This document shows positions 1 through 15,806 of a stretch of 64,000 bases of DNA, piece after piece. Under the pieces are notes generated by a model, which was not told the DNA's origin, ran no database searches, and saw nothing but the letters and a program-made list of their open reading frames with translations. The stretch is taken from assembly GCA_019321725.1 (NCBI GenBank), contig CM033115.1, positions 18,858,673 to 18,922,672 of the forward strand, read 5' to 3'. Within the stretch, counting starts at the first letter, position 1. Each line of letters starts with the position of its first letter. Origin of the DNA: Paulownia fortunei. Lineage: Eukaryota; Streptophyta; Magnoliopsida; Lamiales; Paulowniaceae. Made by a program: the position numbers and the translations under genes.

Positions 1-565
1 TTTTTGAAGGTAATATAATCAAATAATAAGATTTCGAGGTTGAAGTTCAATTTATCCTTTTAAAAATTAACAATAGTGTGTTGTACTATTGACTCTTCTA
101 CATTTGTACGACCGCGTAGGAGGTTTGACGTGGACTCAGTCGGCCACACCCAGTCAACTCAAATTTCGCTCACGCTCCTTCTTCCTCATGCTTTAACCCC
201 CCACCCCACACAGACACAGTCTCTCTCTCTCTCTCTCTAACCGACTCCCAGTCCACTGGCTTCCACTTGCCCCTAAGTAATCCCCATTCTGGAACTAAAC
301 GTGTTCTTCTATCCATAATTTTCATTATAATTAGCATTATCATATGTTATTTTTTGTCTTTTTTCTTAGTAAGTTGAGTAACCGTCTTACTTTCCCCAAC
401 ACTTGTCACGCAACTTCCCTCCTTTCTCCCCCCCGCATCTTATATATATATAAATGTAATCTCACTCTCCAAATTCATATCTTTTTCGCTTCTCTGAATT
501 TTGAATAGTTGTCTCTTCTTCTACAAAAATCCTACTTTTCTCCTGTTGCAATAATTCCAGTTGCC
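1..565 (+). promoter_or_regulatory. Upstream region and 5' leader of the ZAT10-like gene
   Basis: No gene is seen here. The region holds a (CT)n stretch at about 220-238, several pyrimidine-rich blocks and a TATA-like element at 440-453. It also has a TGACGTGG-type ACGT core near 128-135 and TTGAC-like W-box cores, which fit a stress-inducible zinc-finger gene. The role of these short motifs is inference from sequence only. Confidence 0.6.
440..453 (+). promoter_or_regulatory. Probable TATA box of the ZAT10-like gene
   Basis: An alternating TATATATA run lies about 115-125 bp upstream of the ATG at 566. This spacing would give a transcription start near 470-485 and a leader of about 80-95 nt. 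It could also be a neutral AT microsatellite. Confidence 0.55.
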
Positions 566-1333
566 ATGGCACTTGAAGCTTTGAACTCTCCCACTGCTCC
601 TACGCCGTCGTTTGACTTCGAGAACGCCACCCTTCGCTATCTGGAGCCATGGACTAAGGGCAAGCGAACCAAGCGCCCCCGCAGCGTCGAACGCCATGAG
701 CCCACCGAAGAAGAGTACTTGGCTCTATGCCTTATTATGCTTGCTCGTGGCGGGCCCGCCTCCACCTCCGCTGCTGCCCCGCCCGAGCAGAGTAAGCACT
801 CGAAGACGCAAACAAATCTTCCACCGCCACCGCCAGTGATGACGTCGGCTGATCCTTCTAAATTAGTCTACAAGTGCTCCGTTTGCGACAAGGCTTTTGG
901 CTCCTACCAAGCTTTGGGAGGGCACAAGGCCAGCCACCGCAAGCTCAGCGGCGGGGATGAGCACTCCACCGCCTCTGGCTCTGGCGTCACCACAACCTCC
1001 ACTACTTCGGCCACAGCCAGCGGCAGCGGCAGGACCCATGAGTGCTCCATATGCCACAAGTGCTTTCCCACGGGGCAGGCCTTGGGAGGCCACAAGCGCC
1101 GCCACTACGAGGGCGGTGCCCCGAGCAGCAAGAAGGCCGATGCAGGGAGCCGGGCAGTGACGTCATCAGATGGTGTGGACTCCACTGTTACTCAACGGGA
1201 CTTCGACTTGAACCTGCCGGCTCTGCCGGAGTCCTGGCCGGGGTTTGGCTCCGGTGTTGAAGACGAAGTTGAAAGCCCCCACCCGGCCAAGAAATCCCGT
1301 CTTTCGCTGCCGGCGAAGTTGGAAATCTTCTGA
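566..1333 (+). CDS. ZAT10: C2H2 zinc-finger transcriptional repressor, ZAT10/STZ-like
   Basis: Intronless gene for a 255-residue C1-2i zinc-finger protein, a nuclear repressor that in this family responds to salt, drought, cold and oxidative stress. All hallmarks are visible: the MALEALNSP start, a basic nuclear-localisation B-box (residues 31-39, KGKRTKRPR), the L-box [13 protein letters not shown] (49-61), and two plant-type fingers with the QALGGH signature. Finger 1 uses C104, C107, H120 and H124; finger 2 uses C160, C163, H176 and H180. An EAR repression motif DLNLP lies at 214-218. An open frame continues upstream to a TTG at 511, but the ATG at 566 (context GCCATGG) matches the conserved family start. 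The Ser/Thr/Gly-rich linker between the fingers is low complexity. The family is certain; ZAT10 rather than a close ZAT paralogue is likely. Confidence 0.96.
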   Translation: MALEALNSPTAPTPSFDFENATLRYLEPWTKGKRTKRPRSVERHEPTEEEYLALCLIMLARGGPASTSAAAPPEQSKHSKTQTNLPPPPPVMTSADPSKLVYKCSVCDKAFGSYQALGGHKASHRKLSGGDEHSTASGSGVTTTSTTSATASGSGRTHECSICHKCFPTGQALGGHKRRHYEGGAPSSKKADAGSRAVTSSDGVDSTVTQRDFDLNLPALPESWPGFGSGVEDEVESPHPAKKSRLSLPAKLEIF

Positions 1334-4321
1334 AGAAATTAGGAAATTGATTTTGGAAATTCAAATGTTTTTATCTTAATTATTGGTTGGTGGAGAATAT
1401 TTTTGGGTGTAAATGGAAGTGGGACTCCGTGATAGTCATTGTTTAATTGATTTTTTTTTTTGTCAGATCATGAGATAGACTCAGTAAAAGTTTTCATTAT
1501 TAGACTATGGTTGTTTTGACAGTACTAATTAAGTACACAAATCAATTTTTGGCTTGATTGGGTATGATGAGAGAGAGAGAAAATTAAAATGGGATTTAGA
1601 AATGAAAATCTATCTTCAAAATCTTTGAATGGTACAAACTAATTGGATAACACTACGTCACATTGTCATTGCTTCATCTCAGTCATTTGACATGAAAATT
1701 AAATTTTTGAAAGGAATTTATTGATGTGGTATTATTAGTCTTAGTCTTCATCCGAAAATATACTAAAATAATTATATTTGTCTTATATTTGATGGCTTAA
1801 TGAAAATATGAATCCAGTTATTAGTAACAGGCCTCAGCTCCATTTGCATGACTGTTATTGATGGGATTTAAGAAACCAAGTTCGGACAAAGATTTCTGTT
1901 TACAAATTGCGTAGCAGCGTAAAGAACAAGTCAGTTGAGTATGATGATGTAATGTGAGGCTGGCAACCTCTTAATTTTGTAACTGTAATAAGGCTGTCCA
2001 TTTGGGTCTCACGCGTTGCACCACATGCCAATTTAGCATCATTGTTAAGTTTTTTCTTTTTTCACATTACTTGCTCCTTTTTCACATGGGTGAACAATTT
2101 CTACAATAGTATTCAAAAATTGATTTAGGTTTGCGACAGTCATATTATCTACAAAAAATAAGAAAATCGCAATATGACTCATAATAGACCAATGCGTTTG
2201 TCCACAAGATCAGATCCAACCCGAATATGATACTACTCAAAATTTAATTTATTGTCCATATAAAATACTCATTATATTTGGTCACCACGAGACAACGTGT
2301 AGGGTATCAAAATGTAGCATTAAAGATATGCATTTAATTCTCCGTTAGTTCTCTTGTCGACCCACTAAATCCACTTTGCTCTATTTGTTCTAACTTAGGG
2401 TCATAATTGAGCCACCCGAACAAGCCTTGTGGCCTCTTCTTGTTTATATGATCAGGAATTAGGTTCATTAAAGCTGTTTGAGGTTTGTCTTGATTCAAAC
2501 TGGTTTGGTGTGATCGATTTCTTCCCCGTCAAATGAGGTTGGTTTGATGCTTACTACAACTTTCAATTGAGTGAGTTACAAGTACACTTCAGTTTTATAT
2601 TAAATAATTTAGTAGTATGAAATAATACTTGAGTTAGGCTTGATTTTAGTCAAGACTCAAAGTAAGAAGCATGCATAGTATGTCTAGATCGAATTATATC
2701 TATTTTTTTTTTAAAAAGAGCCCACTCAACACCACAGTCCCACTAAAAAAATAATTATATTAAAATTCATTTATTGCATAAATAATTGATTTGCAAACTA
2801 CTTATTAAGGAATTTGACTCCATGACCTTCAAAGTTTCTCTGGTTTGGTTTCTTAATTGCTGCCATTTTTCATAGTTGGAAGTTTAAGCACTCTTTCTGA
2901 TGATATAGACAAGAGACAAGGAATGAAACTTGGTACATTGGATAAGAAGATAGAGCAATTATTGTGTAGGTGTAGAAGTGATTAGTATGAACAATGGCCC
3001 TCTTTTCTTCATTATTCTATCATCTCCGAGCTGATTAGGATGACAAATTGCCCTTCTTTTCTTAAATAAATGTCCTTGATTTTGACATTAATTAATTAAT
3101 TTTGCATTTGATTCGTGGCCATATCCTGCTTGGCATGATTCAGTCCTCTGGGCAAGTCAGTTGCTCCAATAAAGATGTACTTAGTGACATAATTAAATAA
3201 TGAGATAACTTAATCATGCAAAATTATGCATTTTTTTTAGCACTAGGTTTGGTTATCCGAATAAGTAACTTATAAAAAAGTACAATAGCACATTCAAAAC
3301 TAAAATCCCATTTTGCACAACTAAAAATATGTATTTGTTTTGAAATCAAAATTTAACTCGTTGACATCGTATCTTAAATTCACTGATATGATTGATCTAT
3401 TAATTCAAAAATCCTTAAAATCATCACTATAGCTCTCCGAATAGTTCATACAACTCCCATAAGAAGTAACTTAGAAGAAAAAAATGATATTTTCAATTAT
3501 ATGAAGAATTTTTTTAATTATTTTTAGGAAATATAATTTTAAAATTTAATAAATTTATATTTATATAGAAGGAGGCGGCTGCTCCTGTCAATGTTATTAC
3601 TAAAATAAGTACATTTTTAAAGCTATTTCTTGGAACAAAGATTATTTTAAGCTGAAACAAACTACTTTGGAAGAAAATGCACAAAACGACTTTTCTTCCA
3701 AAGTCAGAAAGCCATATTTGAAAAGCTGTTTGAAATTCAAATAAGATGGGCATATATAAATTGAGCAGCTGAATTAAGTTGATTATGTTTTAATCTGACT
3801 TTCCAAAGCATTCTTATAATAATAATATTTTCTAACCACTATTGGCATAGAAACTACTTCTCAATAAAGTCGGCTTGCAAAAAGTTTAGCCCCCAAGCAA
3901 ACTGCTTAAAAAAAGCTGAATAGGAAATTATCAATAAACCCATTGTATTGATTTGGACAGATTATGGGTGCTTATAGAGTAGATCCTAAATAAACTGTGA
4001 ACTTTTGAGTGTAGGAGGCAAGCAAAGTGTTCATGCCTACATAATCAAATAAGCTACAAATTATAATTATAAGGATTTGGATCAACAACTATAATTCTAA
4101 TTAAAGAACATTGTAACTCAAAATCAAACTTGTATAACTCAAAATAATTAAGTATGTTTAATTAAATAATTTATACTATAGCAAATAGTTCAACCCATTA
4201 CATACATACATTTTTTCTTGTTTTTTTTTTTTTTCAAAGAGAATATTGATTGATTTTCAACTCTATTCCAAATAACTTAAATTCATGATCAACTAAATAA
4301 TAGAGATTAACTTGTATTATC

Positions 4322-4343
4322 ATATATATATATATATATATAA
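4322..4343. repeat. (AT)n microsatellite
   Basis: Eleven AT dinucleotides in an intergenic spacer. Likely length-polymorphic. Confidence 0.9.
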
Positions 4344-5684
4344 TTTATGTATCGTATAATGTAGATTGTTTGGTAGGCACACCAACCATTGAGGATTTAA
4401 GGTAGGTTGCCAATTGGATGGTCCAAGTTGATTGTGATCTTAGCAACACTTATTGGTTGGCCTAAATTAGTTATAAGAAGTAGCTAGTGCCAGCAAAATA
4501 GAGCACTTGCGATCAATTTTTCTTTTTTTTCTTTTTCACTTTTTTCTTGTTTGCCCCAATTATGGCTTCAAAAGGAAACTAATCTAACCCTTTTATTTGT
4601 ATAACAATGATAATAATAATAATAATTGATATAGTACTAATAGTAATAAACTATTATTGATCCGATGGATTTGCCATTATTATTACATGTGAAAAACATT
4701 TCATATTATTTTATATATAGAGGAAGAAATCATACTTTGTTACGTAGCCTGCTATAGAGATTGGTTAATGATTCATTACCCCATCAATCTTTTGTTTTTT
4801 TTGATACACTTCCTTTTATCTTACTTTCCTTTTTGGTTTTGTATAGGGTTGTAAGAATTAGGATAGGATTCAACCAAGACACACTCAATAATCTAATTGC
4901 TCCAATTAGAATTATGTTGACTTCGAGTTTAGGTTAAGCTTTCAAGTGAAGTTTAGCTTGGGAATAACACTACTTTATTTTTAGTAGGAGAGCCCTATTA
5001 GAAAGTCAAATTAACATGTAGTCAAACTTGAACATCATCATGTAAAGAAAGCTCATGGTATGATGGACAGATAGATCAACATAATCATAATGCGTCCTAG
5101 GTTGTAATTATCTTATGGGCGGTAAGATGGAAATGACAAATGACACAGAAATGTGCCATGTTTGGCTTGATTTATTGTGTATCGGCATGTGCGCCATGTA
5201 TTTTACTTATTTTCTCGATAAACTATAATAATTTTGTGTGGTCTTGCGCAGGCGTACCATATGTTTTATGTATGTTTTTTTGGTGATCTCGGCCATGGAA
5301 AACAGGACAAAATGATGGTAAGTTCAACATGCTTCGTTTGGAAAGCACAAGGATTACCCGTCATGTGGAAAGCACAGAGATTATCACAAGGGAGAACTGG
5401 AGGCTTAGGAAGGGTTGCTCCAATTTCTGAGCCAAGTCAATTCCGCAATAGTGGAGGCTATAGCTATATCCACCTACGCCCTTAAAGCCAGCAGCGATGT
5501 TTGGGCGTTTCTTTTGGCGTTCCATGATATGCAATTGATACCAAGAAAAGCTAGGGTGTTGGTTTTCTTATCAATGAAAGCAATGTTTGGTTATATTGTT
5601 TCATCATCATTTGTAATTGGGTTAAACATGTCTAAGCAAATTATGACAAAACATTTTTCCGTAGGCAGTAATACCATGCGAACT

Positions 5685-5705
5685 GGGGGTGGGGGGGGGG
5701 GGGGG
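5685..5705. repeat. Poly-G tract
   Basis: Five G, one T, then fifteen consecutive G. Such long G homopolymers are uncommon in an AT-rich plant spacer and are prone to length error in assemblies. Confidence 0.85.
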
Positions 5706-6009
5706 TGAGATGGAAGTATAATGCGGTCACTTCACCAATCCTCAGCGAGGCTTTTGCAAGTAAGAAAGGAGACTAACAATTTTGAGCATTTTGGTTAAGT
5801 TGCACAAAGGGATAAATTTCATTGATGCAAATGTAAAATATTGATGATTCCGTACGAATACAAATGAGGAAGACAGCAAAGTGAAACCAGAAAGCATATC
5901 AGAGATAGTTGCTCAGTCACAGGACATAAATGAGTTGGTCATGTTGAGGAGAAAGTGAGCTGGTCACCATCTGTCAACCGATAATTTCATATGTCATCTA
6001 CTCCAAAAT

Positions 6010-10178
<4,169 letters not shown>

Positions 10179-13088
10179 GCCGGCCATTTCCTGTTCCCTC
10201 TAACGGTTTTTTTTTTCTTTTTCTTTTTTGTGTAGATTTTTGTTAGATTTCTTCGGAAAGAAGACTGGGGGTGCAATTTAGAGAAAAAAAGAAAGGGACC
10301 GGAAGGGTATTGATACTAAAAGTTTTGCAATGATGCCCTTGTATTTCAGCTAATTCCCCTTTTGTGGCATTACTATTATTTTTTACTATGTTGATTTTAT
10401 TTTTTACACCACGTAAATTTGTTTTATTTGCAAAATAATTTTACTACAAAGTTTTATGATTATGGGTGGCAACGGGATAATTTTATAAAAGTCGAGATTT
10501 ATTCCACGACTTCTGTCAATCTTTTCAAACCTAAATCGGACCCATTTTGCTTTTGTTCTTAAGTTGAGACTTCTTCACTCAATATTTGAATCCGACATAC
10601 TATATCTATTACACTCATTATATAAATAATGGGTTAAATAAAATTCACAATCCACCTTAAACTCATTTTGGTCTAAAAATATAAAAATATAATAAACTAC
10701 TTAGATATTCAAAACTCGATCAAATATTCTAATTTTATCATAGATTCATTTATCTAATTGTCATCGTCTCTTTGGAAATGCAATTCAGTTATAATTCAAA
10801 TTTAAATTTTCTGAAATTAAGAATTTAACTCAAAATAACTCTAAATTATACTCAACTACTTATACATATATACACATTGTGTGAGTGTGTGTTGTAAACA
10901 TCATGATTATTATGAGTTAAATGTGAAATACTAAACAAAGTAATTTTTTGTTGGCAAATTAGGGATGGATTCAGTATTTTAGTAGTAGTGGAGTTCCCTT
11001 GCTCATATTTATACCAAAAAAACAGAAGTAACTAACAGTGTAGTCCAACTTCAGCCCAACCACTGCAAGGTTTGGGCTCGGACCAGGAATGAGAGGGGTC
11101 AAATTAATGGGCTTAGGCTGGATCGACTCCACCAACTTTGTCCGATAAAACTTTGGACCTAGTCTCTCAATGAAACAATTTTATATAGATAAAGTTGTTT
11201 TTTAAAATACAATTTTTTGAGAATTTATATAGATGAGGGATAAAAGTGTAATGATTATAGTTGATGTGATATGAATTTTTATTTTTATTTTTGCAAAAAA
11301 TGTGTTTGGATATAAAATATTATTGAAAAAGTAGAAAAATATGTTTTGGAGATTTTTTGGGTGAATCCCACATCCAAACATATGTTTGTGGAAAATTTTG
11401 TCTATTTCTTTAAATTACTTTCATTAGCTATCACACCCATTGTCGATTCTTTTGTTAAATTTTTAAAATTATATATATATTTTTTATTCCATTTTTTTAT
11501 ACATTTTTCATACTCTTTAACCATGAAAAAACCATGCTAATGTAGTCTTGTCCAAATGTTAAAAGATAAAAGCTGAGGCCCTAAAATTAAGAGATTTTGG
11601 GCTTAATTCAAATCCCATCTGAATGTAGTATATGATTCATTTAGTATTTAATGAGTTTTTTTAATGTAATGAATAATATATAATTAATTGTTAAAAAAAA
11701 AGAAAAACAATAAGATGTTATCTAATTTGTGGTTCGGATTTAAAGAAATTTTAAATTCCACTTTAAAAAACTATTAAATTTGAAACAATCTCTTCAATAT
11801 TATAATTTCATTTTTACTTCAAATGAGATGATTCCAAATAATTTGGTTCGTACTTTATACTTAATTTGACATATCTTTAATGCATTTGCCAACAATTCTT
11901 TCTTTTCCAAAATATAGTAAAGCTTCAGCTAAAAATATCAAATAGATGGTGATAACCATTTGTGTTTAGGGTGTAGATTTACAGTTAGTCAATAGGATTG
12001 TACACGATCATTTCTAAATTGAATAGTATATAAATTATAAAATCATAATTATTAATATTTTATAAATTTTATAATTATATTTTATTCAAATAATTTAAAA
12101 GTTAATTTTTAAGAAAGGATATAACACTCCACATGTCCCATAATTTATTTGTCTTATTTCATTTTTAGCGTCTCAAATTTAAATTGTAATATTTAAAATA
12201 TATTTTTTTCTCCAAAACCATCATGTCAATTAAATTAATAATATGATACCATTAATTATCAATTATTACATTTAAATATAATTAAGTAAACTTATATTTT
12301 TTTAATTCTAATTAAGGATGGCAATGGTTTAGACCCGCTCTTTTTTGGGACGAGTTTTAATAGTTTTGATCAGGTCTTGAGTTTTACATTTTCAAATTCA
12401 ACTGAGTTAAACCCACCCCTTTTATTTTTTTAAATTATTATATATATTTATATGATAATTTTAATATATATATATATATATTTTAAAAAAATTAATAATA
12501 TTATTTTTAAAGTATTATTTTTAATATTTTTTAAATTATAAAATGAGTTTAGCGAGTTTAATTAATTAATCTATCAAGTTTGTGTCCGGAGCCAAATTTA
12601 AATTTTGGTCATTAAAAATCTTAATGTTAAGTCCAAATAAATTCAACTTAAAATCAATTTATTATTATTCTTAATTTAAATTTAATATTGAATCTCCGAT
12701 CAAAATAAATCTTTATTTTTTGGACGAACGGAGTGTTTTATTAGTTTTAAAATATATTATGCAGGATAAGTTTAGCTAAACACCCACTTAATTTCATTTT
12801 TATAGATGGGAAAAAAAAAATCTAAATGGGGGAGATTAGGGAATATATACTATTTAATGGGGTCTATGAGGTCCCAACGTAGAAAGTAGGAAAAGAGAGA
12901 CAAAAGTCTAATCCTGAAAAAGCACCCCAAAAAAAAAATGTAAAATCCAACGGCTGAAATTCTCCCCCTCCAAAAAGCCGCGGAAACTCGGAGCCGCTCG
13001 AACCCAGAGTTTGGAACCAGATATTCCCTTCCCATCACTCCTCAAATATCACATCACTCTAAACCCCCACCACCAACATTATCCTTAA

Positions 13089-14040
13089 GGTTGCGTTTGG
13101 TTTCATAAAATTTTAAGAAGATTTTGATAAGATCAAGAAGGGTAGAGAGTGGAAAATTTTGATTTTGATTTTGATTATTTACCTAATATAGTAATACTTG
13201 AAAAATAATTGAAGTTGAACACTTAAAGAATAGCGTGAAAGTGTTTTAAAGTTTTGTGAACTAAAATAAATTTTATGTTACAGTTTCTATACATTACGTG
13301 TAAAGTAATTTTGATGTGATTGGATTCGTCATTTAACAATTTTCTAGAATATTTGGATATAAATTAGTATTTATTTATTATTTGAAATTATTTTTTAGAT
13401 ATTTATTCTAATTTTATATTTCATATTATACATTCATATCGCGTGTGTATAATTAATATCAATTATATATTTACAAAATAATTTTATACATATGTTGTGA
13501 TGTAAAATAAAAAATTCCCAAAGAAAAAAGTGTTGTAAATAGATTGAGATGCAATAATTATAGGTAGAGAATGGTAATTTTATGGTAAGTGTTTTTCCAC
13601 CCATTGTAATAATAATTTATCAACTACAAATCCATAACCATCAAAAGAAAAGTGGGTTAAATAGATCATAGTACATTAATCACATGCAAAGAATGATATT
13701 TTTTTTTTTTCCACACGTTTATATGCGCTATCCATAAATTGAAAAAGGATCAACACTCCTAATTTTGGTCAGACACACACGGTTTCTCTCTCTCCTCAAA
13801 CATGTATTTGTCTTTCTCTCTATTTTTTTTTAATTATATTTTATTGTTGTTCAAAAACATCTCCCATCTATTTTCTCTCTTTTATTCTCACATTTTATTC
13901 AAAAAAAAATTATTAATTTTTTTTAAAAAATCATCATTTTCTTTTGTGCACACATTGAGTGTGTTTTACTAACAATTTCTCAACAATTAAACATTACGGT
14001 GTAAAATCATACTTTTTCATCCTTAGTACCAAACACATCC
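13089..14040. mobile_element. Candidate non-autonomous terminal-inverted-repeat element (about 0.95 kb)
   Basis: The left end reads GGTTGCGTTTGGT (from 13089) and the right end ACCAAACACATCC (to 14040), an imperfect inverted repeat. The 8-mer ATCCTTAA lies at both edges (13081-13088 and 14037-14044). It could be an 8-bp hAT-like target duplication overlapping the right end, or the duplication could be only TTAA. The interior is AT-rich and noncoding. The element ends about 225 bp before the LBD start codon. Class assignment is inference. Confidence 0.55.
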
Positions 14041-14151
14041 TTAAAACTAGACCCAACCAGGGTTACTTTTCCCACAACCCTACTCCACGCAGAACTTCAT
14101 CCACAAGACCACACTATTCCTATAATTAACGCCAACCTCACTTCATCTCTG

Positions 14152-14153
<2 letters not shown>

Positions 14154-14182
<29 letters not shown>
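14154..14182 (+). repeat. (CT)n tract in the probable 5' leader of the LBD gene
   Basis: About fourteen CT repeats 83-111 bp upstream of the LBD start codon. CT/GA tracts are common near plant transcription starts. Confidence 0.85.
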
Positions 14183-14184
<2 letters not shown>

Positions 14185-14264
14185 TTTCCTTTTCCTTTGG
14201 GTTGAAGAAATCCCAGAGGAAAACAAATAGGTAAAAGAATAAACATTTTTCATTTTCTTCCAAG

Positions 14265-14992
14265 ATGAGCTGCAATGGCTGCAGAGTTCTAAGAAGAGGA
14301 TGCAGTGAACACTGCATCCTAAAACCGTGTTTGGAATGGATCGAAAGCCCGCAAGCCCAAGGCAACGCCACCCTCTTCGTCTCCAAGTTCTTTGGCCGTA
14401 GCGACCTCATGTCCTTCATCTCCGCCGTCCCAGAAAACAAAAGACCAGGTAAATAAATGAATAAATCAATATTTGATCTTTCGGGAAACAAAAAAAGAAA
14501 CCCAGATATATAAATATGTCTTCTGCATGTGGGTTTTTTGTAATTCTTTTTTTATTTTCTTTTTTAGCTTTGTTTCAATCACTGTTGTTTGAGGCGTGTG
14601 GGCGGACGGTGAACCCAGTGAATGGGGCGGTGGGGTTGTTATCCACCGGAAACTGGCACATCTGCCAGGCGGCTGTGGAGACGGTGCTCGCCGGCGGCGC
14701 TCTACGACCGCTGTCCGTCGGAATTCTGCCGCCAAACGCCGATGAAGAATCGGAGGCGTTCGCATGGGGGGGTCGCCAAACCTCATCAAAGCACAAGCCC
14801 GTCATGCATGGACCCATCGGCGACTTCATCGGAGAATCGCGGCCTTCGATCGGCGGAATCCTGAATTGCATGGAGAATACGGCGTCTTTCGGGTCTGGGA
14901 TATCGGAAGTTTCGCCGGAGTTTGGAAGGGCTGAGAATGGAGCTAAAGAAGCTGGTAGCAAAAAGCCAAAGCTTCTCAACCTTTTTGATTAA
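14265..14992 (+). CDS. LBD37/38/39-like: LOB-domain protein, class II (LBD37/38/39 type)
   Basis: Plant-specific nuclear DNA-binding regulator. In Arabidopsis LBD37, 38 and 39 are nitrogen-induced repressors of anthocyanin synthesis and of nitrate uptake and assimilation genes. CDS is join(14265..14448,14568..14992), 202 residues. The zinc-finger-like block has Cys at residues 3, 6, 13 and 17 (CX2C-X6-C-X3-C). Then come the GAS-type block ([16 protein letters not shown]) and [20 protein letters not shown], and a C-terminal tail ending KPKLLNLFD, like the LLNLF end of LBD37-39. The intron falls after the Pro of KRP, the usual site for this class. A substitution is visible: LLSTGNW where family members have MLWTGNW, so a conserved Trp is Ser. 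The GAS block also reads RSD for the usual RAG. LBD40-42 are the next alternative but match less well. Confidence 0.95.
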
Positions 14993-15478
14993 TCATGGTC
15001 TCTACCTACATAAGAAGAGTTAATTTTTTTGGTTGTGTTGGGGTGGGGTAGGGGCGGGGGTGGGGGGTGGGGATGAGTGCAGGGGACTAACTTTTTGGGA
15101 CTCAGTGAAGAGAAATTGAAATGTAAAATGATCTGAGTTTAGGTGCCTCTTGACTTTTTTCATTAAATCGGAAATCGTACCTCTTTGTAATAGAGTAATA
15201 CTCTTTAGTTTAATAAAAATAAAAACTACAATAAATAAAAGTAATAAACACAATATTTATAAAAAAGAAAAAATTACTTTTCTTTCTATTTTAATAAAAC
15301 CCATGTGTTTAAAATGCATAACGACAATATAAATATAATGATATATGTATCATGAATATTTTAAATCTGTATGTACCAGCATGAATTTATCGATATGCCA
15401 TTTATCTATACATACTAAAATATTTCATAATTTAAAAGGATCTATTTCTCCAATGAAATTTCGTAATAACAAACTTTT

Positions 15479-15506
15479 ACTTATTGCTCCCAATGGAGCA
15501 ATAAGT
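15479..15506. repeat. Perfect short inverted repeat (hairpin)
   Basis: Arms ACTTATTGCTCC and GGAGCAATAAGT are exactly complementary over 12 bp with a CAAT loop. Further A:T pairing extends outward. It lies about 490 bp past the LBD stop, probably beyond the 3' UTR. Confidence 0.8.
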
Positions 15507-15754
15507 AGAAGTAACTTGATTTCTTTTGTTTGTTTATTTAATAGACAACATTCGAATAAGTACAAAATTGATTTGTTTGGGACATATATTGAAGGGATTG
15601 ATGTCTTCTATATGGGTTTTTGTGGGGGCAATATTCTCTCATCACCCTTCACTATATTCTCTCTACATGTGCCTCTTTTTCACACTAGACACATTTGACC
15701 ATGGATTAAGGGCGAATGTTTTTCATCAATGTGGATTCAAAGACCTACCACCAT

Positions 15755-15806
15755 GGAATAAATAAATAAATAAATATAAATATGTTTATATATATATATA
15801 TATATA
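15755..15806. repeat. (AAAT)n and (TA)n simple repeats
   Basis: About five AAAT units are followed after a short gap by a (TA)n run ending near 15806. No function is visible. Confidence 0.85.

Larger units (their letters stand above)
1334..6009. other. Intergenic spacer between ZAT10-like and RPN11
   Basis: About 4.7 kb of AT-rich DNA with no supported gene. It has an (AT)11 microsatellite at 4322-4343 and a G-homopolymer near 5691-5705. The part from about 5800 to 6009 is probably the 3' UTR of RPN11 on the minus strand. An open frame at 5415-5708 gives no recognisable protein and ends in the G-run, so it was not called. Confidence 0.7.
10188..14264. other. Spacer between RPN11 and the LBD gene (head to head)
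   Basis: The two genes are divergently oriented, so about 4 kb holds both promoters. The middle is very AT-rich. It contains degenerate GGGT/GGCAACGGG-type repeat relics near 10449-10640 and 12315-12620, and an inverted-repeat element at about 13089-14040. No open frame in it looks like a gene. Confidence 0.7.

Noticed and set aside
509..565. Upstream extension of the ZAT10-like frame
   Set aside because: It begins with TTG, not ATG. The ATG at 566 has a strong context and gives the conserved family start.
5415..5708. 97-codon open frame on the plus strand
   Set aside because: No recognisable domain; it runs into a poly-G tract that supplies its Gly tail.
15345..15765. Two overlapping open frames after the LBD gene
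   Set aside because: Composition is like translated AT-rich spacer, with no family features and no splice partners.
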